This document shows, in pieces, positions 43,239 through 52,411 of a stretch of DNA of 64,000 bases. The notes beneath the pieces were generated by a model. The model was not told the origin of the DNA and did no database searches. It saw only the letters and a program-made list of their open reading frames with translations. Location: the NCBI GenBank assembly GCA_050733935.1, contig JBOHUC010000160.1:1-64000 (forward strand), given 5' to 3'. Both the position numbers and the translations under genes were made by a program. The stretch is from JBOHUC01 sp050733935. GTDB lineage: Bacteria; Eisenbacteria; RBG-16-71-46; DASYSL01. Positions within the stretch are counted from its first letter, which is position 1, and each line of letters begins with the position of its first letter.

Positions 43239-46200
43239 TCAACGCGCTTCTCCAGCGATCGCTCACGCAGCGCGGCCTCGTGCTCGCACTCGCGGCCGCC
43301 CTTCTCGTCGCGGGCGGGTGGGTCGCGATTCGGATGCCGGTCGACGTGTTCCCGGACTTGAACCGTCCGACGGTGACGGTTCAGACCGAGGCCGGTTCGC
43401 TCGCGCCCGAGGAAGTCGAGCTTCTCGTCACCCGCCCGATCGAAGCGGCGATGAACGGGGCGCCCGGCGTCGAACGCGTGCGCTCCGCGTCGGCCGCGGG
43501 GCTCTCGATCGTGACCGTCGAGTTCGGATGGAACACGCACCTGCTCACAGATCGCCAGCTCGTGACCGAGCGCCTGGGATCCGTGCGCGAGACGCTTCCG
43601 CCGGGACTCGAGCCCACGCTCGGTCCGGTGACTTCGATCATGGGAGAGATCCTGCTCGTGGGTCTCGAAAGCCCGTCCGGGAAAGTCACCCCCGTCGAGC
43701 TTCGCCGCTTCGCCGAGGCGACGCTCGCGCCGCGGCTCGAGGCGATTCCCGGCGTGGCCCAGGTCCTCGCCCTCGGCGGGGGACTTAGGGAGATCCGGAT
43801 CGAGCCCGATCCCGGCCGGCTCGCGGCCGCGGGCGTCACACTCGAGGACGTCGAGCACGCGGCCCGCGAAGCGACGAGCACGACAAGCGGCGGGTTCCTC
43901 GAGGCCGGCTCGCAGGAGTTCGTGGTCCGGAACCTCGCGCGCACGACGAACCCGGACCTGCTCGCGCTCGTGCCGGTGGGAACGCGCGCGGGGGTCAAGG
44001 TGCCGCTCGGCGCGGTCGCGGACGTGCGGGATGCGATCGCCGTCCGCCGGGGCGACGCGGGGGTCAACGGAAAGCCCGCAGTCGTGATCACGATCAAAAA
44101 GCAGCCCGCGCGCGACACCGTGCGGCTCACGCGCGCGATCCGCTCGGCGCTCGACGATCTCGGACCGAGCCTGCCCGGCGACGCGCGCATCACGGTCCTC
44201 TTCGAGCAGGCGCGGTTCATCGAGGCGTCCGTCCGGAACGTCGAGGAGGCGCTCCGCGACGGAGCCCTTCTCGTGTGCGTGATCCTCGTTTTGTTCCTGC
44301 TCAACGCGCGCACGACGGCGATCACGCTGACCGCGATTCCGCTTTCGTTCGCCGTCGCCGTGCTCGTCTTGAAGGCGTTCGGGCAGAGTCTCAACACGAT
44401 GACGCTCGGCGGGCTCGCGATCGCGACCGGCGAGGTCGTGGACGACGCGATCGTCGGCGTCGAGAACGTCTTCCGCCGACTGCGCGAGAATCGCGTGGCG
44501 GCGTCACCGCGTCCCGCGTTCGAAGTCGTCTACGACGCCTCGCGCGAGGTCCGGAACTCGATCGTGTACGCGACCCTCCTCGTCATCCTCGTGTTCCTGC
44601 CCTTGTTCGCGCTCTCCGGGGTCGAAGGGCGGCTCTTCGCACCGCTCGGCCAGGCGTACGTGCTCGCAATCGCGGCGTCGTTTTTCGTCTCGCTCACGGT
44701 CACGCCGGCGCTGTGCCTCGTGCTTCTGCCGAAGGCGCGGGCGATCCGGCGCGAACGGGAGAGCCCGCTCGTCAGGGCGCTCAAGGCGATCGACCGGCGG
44801 CTCCTCGAGCGGACGCTTGCGCGTCCCGCCGTGCCGCTCGTCGTCGCCGCGTGTCTCGCGCTGGCCGCACTGGCGACCGTACCGTTCCTCGGGCGCGAGT
44901 TCCTGCCGCCGTTCAACGAGGGCACGGCCACGATCAGCGTGCTCGCCCGTCCTGGCATCGCGCTCGAGGAGTCGTCACACCTCGGCATTCTCACCGAGCA
45001 GCTCATTCGGACCGTCCCCGAAGTCGTAGGAACGGGACGGCGCACCGGGCGCGCGGAGCGCGACGAGCACGCCGAGGGCGTTCATTACACGGAGATCGAC
45101 GTCGACTTCAGGCCCTCCGATCGGCCACGCGAGGAGGTCCTCGCCGATCTTCGCCGCCGGGCCTCCACCGTCCCCGGCGTCCACGTGAGCGTCGGGCAGC
45201 CGATCTCGCACCGCCTCGACCACGTGATGTCGGGCGTCCGGGCGCAGATCGCGGTCAAGGTCGTGGGCCCCGATCTCGCGGTGCTCGAGGAGCGGGCTCA
45301 GGCCGTGCGCGAGGCGATGGCCGGGGTGCCGGGCGTGGTCGATCTTTCGGTCGAAGCGCAGACGCGTGTACCGCAGGTCCAGATCCTCGCGGACCGGGAT
45401 CGTCTGTTCGCGCACGGTCTCTCCCCGGGGGCCCTCAACACGCAGCTCGAAATGGCGCTCGCGGGGACGAAAGTGGGGGAGATCCCGGACGGGCAGCTTC
45501 GCTACGGGCTCGTGGTCCGGCTTCCGGAAGAGGCGCGCACGGACGTCGCACGCCTTTCGACGCTTCTGATCGACACGCCGTCGGGTGGACGCGTGCCGCT
45601 CGGGGCGCTCGCGGACGTGCGCGCGACGTACGGCCCGAACCAGATCCTGCGCGAGAACGGACAGAGGAGGCTTGCGGTTTCGTGCAACGTGCAGGGCCGC
45701 GATCTCGGAAGCGTCGTGCGCGACGTGCGCGCCGCAGTCGCCCGCGACGTCACACTCCCGCCGGGCTACCGGCTCGAGCTCGGCGGCCAGTTCGAGAGCC
45801 AGGAATCCGCGACCCGCTCCCTCACGCTCCTCTTCGGGCTCGCGCTCGTCCTCATCTACGTCGTGCTGCTCGCGCACTTCCGCTCACACCGGATCGTGCT
45901 CCAGGTGCTGCTCAATCTTCCGATCGCGATGATCGGGGCGGTGGGCGCGGTCGTCCTGACGGGAGGCACGTTCTCGGTCGCGTCGTTGGTCGGATTCATC
46001 GCGGTCGCGGGGATCGCCTCACGCAACACGATCCTCATGGTCTCGCACTACCTCCATCTCATGGCCGAGGAGGGGGAGGGCTTCACGAAGTCGATGATCG
46101 TGCGCGGCTCGCTCGAGCGGCTCGTCCCCGTGCTCATGACGGCCCTCACGGCGGGCCTCGCCCTCCTGCCGCTCGTGTTCGCGGCCGGCGCTCCGGGAAA

Positions 46201-46387
46201 GGAGATCCTGCATCCGGTCGCGACCGTGATCGTGGGCGGTCTCGTCTCTTCGACCCTGCTCGACATCGTCGTCACTCCGGCGGCGTTCTGGCTCTTCGGC
46301 CGTCCGGCCGTCTCGGCGGCCGGCGTGCGCAGCGCCGTTTCCGTCTCTTCCCGGGACCCCGAGGCCCCGGCGCCGGCGGGCGCGTGA
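43235..46387 (+). CDS. RND transporter, heavy-metal efflux (CusA/CzcA) type
   Basis: A 1050-residue inner-membrane pump with 12 predicted helices and two large periplasmic loops. HME-type segments are present: MPVDVFPDLNRPTVTVQTEA, GGLAIATGEVVDDAIVGVEN in TM4 (the Asp residues serve proton relay in the family), and a matching second half. It would export a cation through the TolC-family protein with the fused adaptor. The substrate (Cu, Ag, Zn, Co, Ni) cannot be read from the sequence with confidence. It overlaps the adaptor gene (ATGA). Confidence 0.9.
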   Translation: MINALLQRSLTQRGLVLALAAALLVAGGWVAIRMPVDVFPDLNRPTVTVQTEAGSLAPEEVELLVTRPIEAAMNGAPGVERVRSASAAGLSIVTVEFGWNTHLLTDRQLVTERLGSVRETLPPGLEPTLGPVTSIMGEILLVGLESPSGKVTPVELRRFAEATLAPRLEAIPGVAQVLALGGGLREIRIEPDPGRLAAAGVTLEDVEHAAREATSTTSGGFLEAGSQEFVVRNLARTTNPDLLALVPVGTRAGVKVPLGAVADVRDAIAVRRGDAGVNGKPAVVITIKKQPARDTVRLTRAIRSALDDLGPSLPGDARITVLFEQARFIEASVRNVEEALRDGALLVCVILVLFLLNARTTAITLTAIPLSFAVAVLVLKAFGQSLNTMTLGGLAIATGEVVDDAIVGVENVFRRLRENRVAASPRPAFEVVYDASREVRNSIVYATLLVILVFLPLFALSGVEGRLFAPLGQAYVLAIAASFFVSLTVTPALCLVLLPKARAIRRERESPLVRALKAIDRRLLERTLARPAVPLVVAACLALAALATVPFLGREFLPPFNEGTATISVLARPGIALEESSHLGILTEQLIRTVPEVVGTGRRTGRAERDEHAEGVHYTEIDVDFRPSDRPREEVLADLRRRASTVPGVHVSVGQPISHRLDHVMSGVRAQIAVKVVGPDLAVLEERAQAVREAMAGVPGVVDLSVEAQTRVPQVQILADRDRLFAHGLSPGALNTQLEMALAGTKVGEIPDGQLRYGLVVRLPEEARTDVARLSTLLIDTPSGGRVPLGALADVRATYGPNQILRENGQRRLAVSCNVQGRDLGSVVRDVRAAVARDVTLPPGYRLELGGQFESQESATRSLTLLFGLALVLIYVVLLAHFRSHRIVLQVLLNLPIAMIGAVGAVVLTGGTFSVASLVGFIAVAGIASRNTILMVSHYLHLMAEEGEGFTKSMIVRGSLERLVPVLMTALTAGLALLPLVFAAGAPGKEILHPVATVIVGGLVSSTLLDIVVTPAAFWLFGRPAVSAAGVRSAVSVSSRDPEAPAPAGA

Positions 46388-46407
46388 GACCCGCTCTGGA
46401 GGACATC

Positions 46408-46833
46408 ATGCATTGCATTCGTGGGCTCGTGATCGTGCTTGCGCTCGGATTCGGCGTCGGGTTGTCCGGCGCGCCCGTGCCGGGCCCTGCGCACGCGACC
46501 GACACCGGACCGGGGAAGGGCAAGTCGGTGACTCTCAAAGGCGAGATCGTGGACCCGCAGTGCTGGATCACGCACGACGGGCGCGGCACGGCCCACACGG
46601 GCTGCGCGCTCTCGTGCGCCAAGGCGGGGCAGACGCTCGCGTTCCTCGACGACAAGTCGGGGACGCTCTACATGCTGCTCGCCGACAATCACAGCAAGAA
46701 CCCGAACGAGCCCTGGTACTCGTACGTCGGGAAGCCCGTGATCGCGAAGGGAGACGTCTTCGCGCGCGGGAAGATGAACGCGATCGTGCTCCGGAACGTG
46801 GTCGTGGATCGGAGTACCAAGCCGCGGCCGTGA
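46408..46833 (+). CDS. Small exported protein with conserved-looking Cys motif
   Basis: A 141-residue protein with a signal peptide (to about residue 31, ending AHA). The mature domain is beta-rich and starts VTLKGEIVDPQCWITHDG, followed by THTGCALSC-like HTGCALSCAKAG, so three Cys are close together. It may bind metal or form a disulphide. It begins 20 bp after the pump gene behind TGGAGGA, so it ends the efflux operon. Family not recognised. Confidence 0.7.
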   Translation: MHCIRGLVIVLALGFGVGLSGAPVPGPAHATDTGPGKGKSVTLKGEIVDPQCWITHDGRGTAHTGCALSCAKAGQTLAFLDDKSGTLYMLLADNHSKNPNEPWYSYVGKPVIAKGDVFARGKMNAIVLRNVVVDRSTKPRP

Positions 46834-46878
46834 ACCTGCCGCACGGCAGGTGAGAGGCCACTTGCTACACGGCAAGTG
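46834..46878. terminator. Two hairpins between convergent operons
   Basis: The first stem pairs ACCTGCCG with CGGCAGGT (46834-46851). The second pairs CACTTGC (46859-46865) with GCAAGTG (46872-46878). Both lie in the 57-bp gap between the efflux operon and the glycosyltransferase gene and could stop either strand. Confidence 0.45.
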
Positions 46879-46890
46879 AGCCGCAACCTC

Positions 46891-48222
46891 TCAGCGAAGC
46901 AGCGTTGCCCCGCCGACTCCGACGCCCCCGCGATCGAGCAGGGCCTCGAGCTCGTCGGCCGCCGTGCGGGCACCGTCCTCCGCGCGCACGCGAGCGCTGA
47001 CCGACGCCGCACGCCGGGCGACCTCCGAGTCCTCGAGGAGGCGGCCGAGCTCCCGGACCACGCGCTCCGTGCGATAGAACCCGCGGGCGATCGCGCGACC
47101 GACTCCGAGCCGCTCGATGCGCGCGGCATGATCCTGCTGGTCGTGGCTGTACGGCATGACGAGCATCGGGCGTCCCGATGCGAGCGCCTGGGCGGTCGTG
47201 CCGACCCCGCCCTGATGGACGATCGTGGCCGCCCGCGGCATGAGCTCCGAGTGCGGCGCGTAAGGCACGGCGAGCATCCCCTCGGGAAGCCGTTCGGGGA
47301 GATCCGGCTTCTCCCGCCCGACGAGCAGCACCGCGCGCCGCGCCAGCCGTTCCGCCGCTTCGACGCTCACCCGAAAGAAACTTCCCGCATCCATCACCGC
47401 AGACGATCCGAGCGTGAACACGATCGGCGCCGGACCCGCCTCGAGAAAGCGCAGGAGCTCGGGCGGCATGCCCCGCCCGTCCTCGTCGCGGTCATAGACC
47501 GGAAATCCGGTCACGACCGTCTGCTCCGGCCAGTCGGGCTGCGGTCGGGCGAGCACGGAGGAGAAGAGCGCGAGGTGGAGCGCGGGCGACACGGCGCCTT
47601 CGAACATCGGGTGCTCCGTCGCAGGCGAAAGACCGACGGACCGGCGGAGATCGTCCACGGGCTTCATCCACGGACGCGTCATCGCGCGCCCGAGCCCGAA
47701 CACGACCCGATGAAACGCGGGGCCGAGCGGACGGAGTCGTGCGAACCACGGAGCCTGCGGGAGCACCGGCGGATCGTAGGCGGAGAAGAAGATCATCGGC
47801 TGGAGGACCGCGGAGGCCCAGCGCAGCTCCTGCGCCTTCCGCTCCGCGAGCACGTGCGCGGCGTACGTGATGGGATGGGTCACGAGGAGATCCGCACCCG
47901 CGCACGCGACCTCGAGCGCGTCGTACGAGGCGCGCACGAACGGGAGGACGAGCGTGCGCACGACCGCCTCGGACCCGGTCCGCTGGTCCATGAGCCGCCG
48001 CATGAGCGTGGCCTGGTCGCCAAAGTCCGCGAGATCGGGCGGCACGGGGTGGAACGAAAGCCCCTCGCGCTCGATCCGCCGGCGGTAACCCTCATGGGTC
48101 GCGAGCGTGACGCGATGACCACGCGCGGCGAGCGCGAGGCCGATCGCGAGATAAGGGTGGAGATCGCCGAGCGAACCGAACGTGGTGAGCACGATGCGCG
48201 CCGGACGCGCTCCCGGGCTCAC
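46891..48222 (-). CDS. GT1-family glycosyltransferase (UGT-like)
   Basis: A 443-residue GT-B glycosyltransferase. The N-terminal acceptor domain opens with FGSLGDLHPYLAIGLALAARGHRV. The C-terminal donor domain has VVFTLGSSAVMDAG-like and YAPHSELMPRAATIVHQGGVGTT segments, then PYSHDQQDHAARIERLGVG. It would transfer a sugar from a nucleotide donor to a small lipophilic acceptor (for example a glycolipid or natural product). Acceptor unknown. Confidence 0.86.
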   Translation of the reverse strand: MSPGARPARIVLTTFGSLGDLHPYLAIGLALAARGHRVTLATHEGYRRRIEREGLSFHPVPPDLADFGDQATLMRRLMDQRTGSEAVVRTLVLPFVRASYDALEVACAGADLLVTHPITYAAHVLAERKAQELRWASAVLQPMIFFSAYDPPVLPQAPWFARLRPLGPAFHRVVFGLGRAMTRPWMKPVDDLRRSVGLSPATEHPMFEGAVSPALHLALFSSVLARPQPDWPEQTVVTGFPVYDRDEDGRGMPPELLRFLEAGPAPIVFTLGSSAVMDAGSFFRVSVEAAERLARRAVLLVGREKPDLPERLPEGMLAVPYAPHSELMPRAATIVHQGGVGTTAQALASGRPMLVMPYSHDQQDHAARIERLGVGRAIARGFYRTERVVRELGRLLEDSEVARRAASVSARVRAEDGARTAADELEALLDRGGVGVGGATLLR

Positions 48223-48260
48223 GACGCGGCACTCACGGCGTACCGCTCACAGCGCGGCCC

Positions 48261-48869
48261 TCACGATTCGGGCAGCGTCGCCACCCGCTGTTCGAACCAT
48301 CGGAGAGCGGAGCGCACGGTGCGCCCGGCGATCGCTTCGCGCGCGAGCCCGTGGAGGACGGCGGCGACTCCCGGGCGGAGCGCCCCGTCGCTCTCGGGGA
48401 CCACGAGGCGTTCGGGTATGCGGAGATAGAACGGTGCGACGTCGACGTATTCGTGCGCGCGCGCGAGCGCGAAGAGATCGCACGACTTCTCGCCGCCCGG
48501 AACGAGATCGCGCGCCTGGAGAAGGTGCGTGAGCTCGTGCGCGATCGCAAACCGCCGGATTCGCCGCGGGCGGATCCAGATCATGGGCGGACCCGACGCG
48601 GCCGCAAGCCCCAGGACCGACCGGCGCTTCGTGAGTCCGACCTTCACGGTCACGTCGTCGAGCTCGGGGAAGTGCGCGCGCACGGCGTCGAGCTCGCGCA
48701 GCGCTCGTGCCCGATGCGGCGAGACCAGCCAGGGACGGGTGAGCTCCCAGCGCGCCGGCGCGAGGAACGCGAGCGGTGCGAGAGGTGCGGGGGGTGCGAC
48801 CGGCGCAGTCGGGAATGGAACGACGAACAAATCGAGCTGGGGCCAGACTTGAGCCGCACGTGTGCGCAC
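48261..48869 (-). CDS. Hypothetical protein with HExxH motif
   Basis: About 202 residues from a GTG at 48869; the frame is open further upstream into the permease gene, so the start is uncertain. It contains FAIAHELTHLLQARDLVPGG, an HExxH zinc-protease motif followed by CDLFALARAHEY, the layout seen in small putative metallopeptidases (SprT-like or DUF-type). No signal peptide is apparent. It lies on the same strand between the ABC permease and the glycosyltransferase. Confidence 0.58.
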   Translation of the reverse strand: MRTRAAQVWPQLDLFVVPFPTAPVAPPAPLAPLAFLAPARWELTRPWLVSPHRARALRELDAVRAHFPELDDVTVKVGLTKRRSVLGLAAASGPPMIWIRPRRIRRFAIAHELTHLLQARDLVPGGEKSCDLFALARAHEYVDVAPFYLRIPERLVVPESDGALRPGVAAVLHGLAREAIAGRTVRSALRWFEQRVATLPES

Positions 48870-48910
48870 CCGCGCGGTCCGGGCGGCCCGCGCCGGAGAG
48901 CGCCTCAGCC

Positions 48911-49777
48911 TCAAGCGGCCACCTTCCGGTCGTACGGATCGAGAGCGTCGCGCAGGCCATCGCCCAGGAAGTTGAACGCGAACAGCGTGAGCGCAAGCGC
49001 AAGCCCGGGGAAGAGGACGAGCCACGGGAAGAACGTGAGCATCCCGGCTCCCTCCGACACGAGCACGCCCCACGAAGCGTCGGGCGGCTGGACGCCGAGC
49101 CCGAGGAACGAGAGGAACGCCTCCTGCAGGATGATCGCGGGGATCGTGAGCGTCGCGTAGACGATCACCGGCCCGAGCGTGTTCGGCACGACGTGCCCGA
49201 AGATGACCCGCGCGTCGTTCGCCCCGAGCGCGCGCGCGGCTTCGACGAAGTTCTGATTCTTGATCGAGAGCACCTGCCCGCGCACGATGCGCGCCATCGT
49301 GAGCCACTGCACGGCACCCAGGGCCACGAACAGCATGAGGAGACTCTTCGAGAAGAAGACGAGCAGCAGGATGACGAGAAAGATGTACGGCAGCGAGTAC
49401 AGGATGTCGACCACGCGCATCAGGAACTCGTCGAGCTTTCCGCCCGCGTACCCCGAAACCGCGCCGTAGGTGACGCCGATCACGAGGCTCACGAGCGTGC
49501 CCACGAGCCCGACCAGGATCGAGATGCGCCCGCCGTAGATGACGCGCGCGACCATGTCCCGCCCGAGGAGGTCGGTCCCGAGCCAGTGCGCCCACGACGG
49601 AGCGGTCGCGCCGAGCGCGAAGTCCGTCCGGTTCGGATCCGGAATCCCGGGCAGCCACGGTGCGAGGAGGCACAGGAGCGAGAGTGCACCCAGTCCGATC
49701 CCGGACAGCACCGCCATGCGGTTTCGCTTGAGCCTGCGCCAGGCGTCCTGCCAGAGGCTTCCGCCGGCCGGGCTCAT
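48911..49777 (-). CDS. Peptide ABC transporter permease (OppC/DppC type)
   Basis: A 288-residue permease with six transmembrane helices. The N-terminal OppC motif (WRRLKRNRMAVLSGIGL) and LGTDLLGRDM are present. The ABC coupling loop is EAARALGANDARVIFGHVVPN. The ATG overlaps the stop of the OppB gene (ATGA). It pairs with OppB to form the membrane channel of an oligopeptide or dipeptide importer. Confidence 0.9.
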   Translation of the reverse strand: MSPAGGSLWQDAWRRLKRNRMAVLSGIGLGALSLLCLLAPWLPGIPDPNRTDFALGATAPSWAHWLGTDLLGRDMVARVIYGGRISILVGLVGTLVSLVIGVTYGAVSGYAGGKLDEFLMRVVDILYSLPYIFLVILLLVFFSKSLLMLFVALGAVQWLTMARIVRGQVLSIKNQNFVEAARALGANDARVIFGHVVPNTLGPVIVYATLTIPAIILQEAFLSFLGLGVQPPDASWGVLVSEGAGMLTFFPWLVLFPGLALALTLFAFNFLGDGLRDALDPYDRKVAA

Positions 49778-50691
49778 GCGTACTCCACGCGCGGATCGAG
49801 GTACTTGTAAGCCACGTCCACCACCAGGTTGAGCACCATGAGGAACCCGGCATAGAAGACGACGATCCCGAGCACGAGCGTGTAATCGCGATTGAACGCA
49901 GCACTCACGAGCTGCCGGCCGAGTCCCGGCACCGCGTAGATCTGCTCGATGACGATCGAGCCCATGACGATGCGCGCGACCGCAGGCCCGAGGTACGACA
50001 CGACGGGGAGCACGCCGAGCTTGAGCGCGTGGCCGAAGATGACCCGAGATTCGGGGAGGCCCTTCGCCCGCGCGGTGCGGATGTAGTCCTGGCGCAGGGT
50101 CTCGAGCATGCCGCCGCGCGTGAGCCGCGCGATGTAGGCGAGATAGATCGCCGACAACGTCGCGACCGGCAGAACCCGGCTCGAGGCGCCCATCCAGAGC
50201 GCGGGCGGAAGCCAGTAGAGCGAGAGCGAGAAGATGAGGATCAGGACCGGGCCGAGCACGAAGTTCGGCACGGACACGCCGAGCAGCGTGAACGACATCG
50301 TGAGGTAATCGGTTGAGGTGTTCTGCCGCGCGGCCGAGATCACGCCGAGCGGGATCCCGATCGCGAGCGAGACGAGGAGCGCCCACAGGCCGAGCTCGAG
50401 CGAGACCGGGAAGCTGTCGCGGATGATCTCGGCCACGCTCTGGGTCGGATACTTGTACGAGGGACCGAAGTCGAGCCGCACGGCGTTCTTGAGAAACGTC
50501 ACGTACTGCTCGCCGACCGGCTTGTCGAGCCCGAACTTCGACATGAGCTGCGCGCGCGCCGCTTCGGGGATCTCGCGCTCGGACTGGAACGGCCCGCCCG
50601 GTGCCCCGCGCATCATGAAGAAGGTGAGAGTCGCGATCGCCCACAGCGTGGGGATCATGAGGAGGAGCCGGCGGAGGATGAACGTGGTCAG
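49774..50691 (-). CDS. Peptide ABC transporter permease (OppB/DppB type), probable CTG start
   Basis: A 305-residue permease with the OppB opening (FILRRLLLMIPTLWAIATLTF) and the coupling loop RTARAKGLPESRVIFGHALK. No ATG, GTG or TTG exists between the previous stop and the first transmembrane helix in this frame. A CTG at 50691-50689 overlaps the OppA stop (CTGA) and has GGAG 8 bp upstream, matching the stop-start overlaps used in this window. An internal ATG in the first helix would truncate it. A CTG start is therefore the best choice. Confidence 0.84.
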   Translation of the reverse strand: MTTFILRRLLLMIPTLWAIATLTFFMMRGAPGGPFQSEREIPEAARAQLMSKFGLDKPVGEQYVTFLKNAVRLDFGPSYKYPTQSVAEIIRDSFPVSLELGLWALLVSLAIGIPLGVISAARQNTSTDYLTMSFTLLGVSVPNFVLGPVLILIFSLSLYWLPPALWMGASSRVLPVATLSAIYLAYIARLTRGGMLETLRQDYIRTARAKGLPESRVIFGHALKLGVLPVVSYLGPAVARIVMGSIVIEQIYAVPGLGRQLVSAAFNRDYTLVLGIVVFYAGFLMVLNLVVDVAYKYLDPRVEYA

Positions 50692-52385
50692 GGCCGGCGC
50701 TCCGCGAGAGTGCCGCCTTGGGCTTCGTGGTCGATCCAGACGTGCGTGAGCGGGTGGACGTCGAGCGTCGTCGCGTAGAGACCGCGCACGTAGGGCTTCA
50801 CGAGCCCCGACGCGGAGTAGTGATAAATCGGGATCACCGGGCCCTCGTCGAGGAGGATCGACTCGGCCTCGGCGAGGTGCGCCAGGCGGACCTGGGGATC
50901 GGTCTCCCGGGTCGCGCTCCCGAGCAGCGCGTCGTACCGCCGGCTCGACCAGCCCGTGCGGTTGTTGCCGTCCCCCGTGACCCACATCGAAAGGAACGTG
51001 TTCGGATCCAGGTAGTCGCCGATCCACGAGCGCCGGGCGACATCGTACTTCTTCGACGTGGTCGCGTTGAGGTAGCTCGCCCACTCCTGGTTCGAAAGCT
51101 CGACGGGAATGTTGAGCTCGCGCTTCCAGATCGACTGGATCGCCTCGGCAATGAGCCGGTGGTCGTCGTTCGTGTTGAACAGGATCTCGACCTTCGGGAA
51201 GCCCTTGCCCCCCGGATAGCCCGCCTTGGCGAGACATTCGCGCGCGCGCTCCGGATCGAACTTGATGCCGGGCGGCTGGGGGTAGCCGGGGTAGCCCATC
51301 GGGGTCATGTTGCCCCACGGCGGGTTCGTGCGCTTGAGCACGTGGTTCGCGATCGCCTCGCGGTCGGTCGCGAAGTTGAGCGCGCGCCGCACCCACACGT
51401 TGTCGAACGGCTTCCGCTCGATGACCATCGAGTAGAAGTAGATCGCGTGATACGGCCCGCCCTGGAAGTCCTTGTACTTCTGGACGAGCGGGATGACCTG
51501 CTTCGGGACGTAGCCGCTCGGATTCCAGTCGATGGTTCCCGCCTTGTACAGGTTGAGCGCCGTCCGGTTGTCCTCCACACCGAGCGCCACGATCCGCTCG
51601 AGCCTGACGCTCCTCCGGTCCCAGTAGAGCTCGTTCGGGACGAGCACGAAGCGGTCGTTCTTCCGCCACTCGGCGATCTTGAAGGGGCCGTTGCCGACGA
51701 GGCGCGACGCGTGCTCCCACCGGTCGCCGAGCTTCTCGATCACGTGACGCGGCACGGGCAGGCAGGTGTAGTAGGTCGAGAGGAAGAGGAAGTACGCGGT
51801 CGGCTGGCCGAGCGTCACGACGAACGTCGAATCGTCGGCGGCCGCGAGACCGACCTTCGTCGAATCCGTGATCTGTCCCTTGTTGTAGGCCTCGCCGTTC
51901 TGAACGGGGAACAGGAACGAGGCGTAGCGGCTTCCGGTCGCCGGCGAGAGAACGCGCCGCCACGAATACACGAAGTCGTGCGCGGTGATCGGCGCTCCGT
52001 CCGACCACACGAGACCCGGCCTCAGGTGGAACGTGTAGACGAGGCCATCGGGCGAGATCTCCCACCGATACGCCTGTCCGGGGCGAGGCTCGAGCGTCAC
52101 CGGGTCGGAGTTCGTGAGCCCTTCGAACACCATGCGGGCAATGCGGCCGTCGGGCTGGCCGGACATGACGCCGGGATCGAGATGCTCGGGCTCGGCGCCG
52201 TTGTTGAACGTGAGCACCTGTCCCCGGGGCGGGGACGTGTCACCGAACCATTCCGCGTCCGCCGAAGCGCCCGGAGGCGTGCGCGCGCGCAGGAAGAAGA
52301 ACCCGAGCGCCACCGCGACGAGGAGCGCGAGCGCCGGCGGCCACCACGGCCGGCGGTGCGGCCGATTTTTCTGGGGAACGCTCAC
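50688..52385 (-). CDS. Peptide ABC transporter substrate-binding protein (OppA type)
   Basis: A 565-residue SBP_bac_5 protein with an N-terminal membrane anchor or uncleaved signal (about residues 17-33, no lipobox Cys). Typical segments are EPEHLDPGVMSGQPDGRIARMVFEGL, YTFHLRPGLVWSDGAPITA and VRRALNFATDREAI. It should capture peptides outside the inner membrane for the two permeases that follow. The ATPase genes (oppD, oppF) are not in this window. The GTG start lies 26 bp from the divergent aroC start. Confidence 0.9.
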   Translation of the reverse strand: MSVPQKNRPHRRPWWPPALALLVAVALGFFFLRARTPPGASADAEWFGDTSPPRGQVLTFNNGAEPEHLDPGVMSGQPDGRIARMVFEGLTNSDPVTLEPRPGQAYRWEISPDGLVYTFHLRPGLVWSDGAPITAHDFVYSWRRVLSPATGSRYASFLFPVQNGEAYNKGQITDSTKVGLAAADDSTFVVTLGQPTAYFLFLSTYYTCLPVPRHVIEKLGDRWEHASRLVGNGPFKIAEWRKNDRFVLVPNELYWDRRSVRLERIVALGVEDNRTALNLYKAGTIDWNPSGYVPKQVIPLVQKYKDFQGGPYHAIYFYSMVIERKPFDNVWVRRALNFATDREAIANHVLKRTNPPWGNMTPMGYPGYPQPPGIKFDPERARECLAKAGYPGGKGFPKVEILFNTNDDHRLIAEAIQSIWKRELNIPVELSNQEWASYLNATTSKKYDVARRSWIGDYLDPNTFLSMWVTGDGNNRTGWSSRRYDALLGSATRETDPQVRLAHLAEAESILLDEGPVIPIYHYSASGLVKPYVRGLYATTLDVHPLTHVWIDHEAQGGTLAERRP

Positions 52386-52392
52386 GCGCGGC

Positions 52393-52402
52393 AGTATAGC
52401 AT
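52393..52402. promoter_or_regulatory. Shared -10-like element between oppA and aroC
   Basis: AGTATAGCAT gives TATAGC on the plus strand (52395-52400) and TATACT on the minus strand. It sits so close to both starts (12 and 7 bp) that either transcript would have almost no leader. No good -35 is visible in either direction. Confidence 0.35.
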
Positions 52403-52411
52403 CCGTCCGTC

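Noticed and set aside
43235..46387. Assigning the RND pump as CusA (copper/silver)
   Set aside because: The methionine relay of CusA could not be placed by eye and the TM4 motif (VVDDAIVGVEN) differs from both CusA and CzcA, so only the heavy-metal type is claimed.
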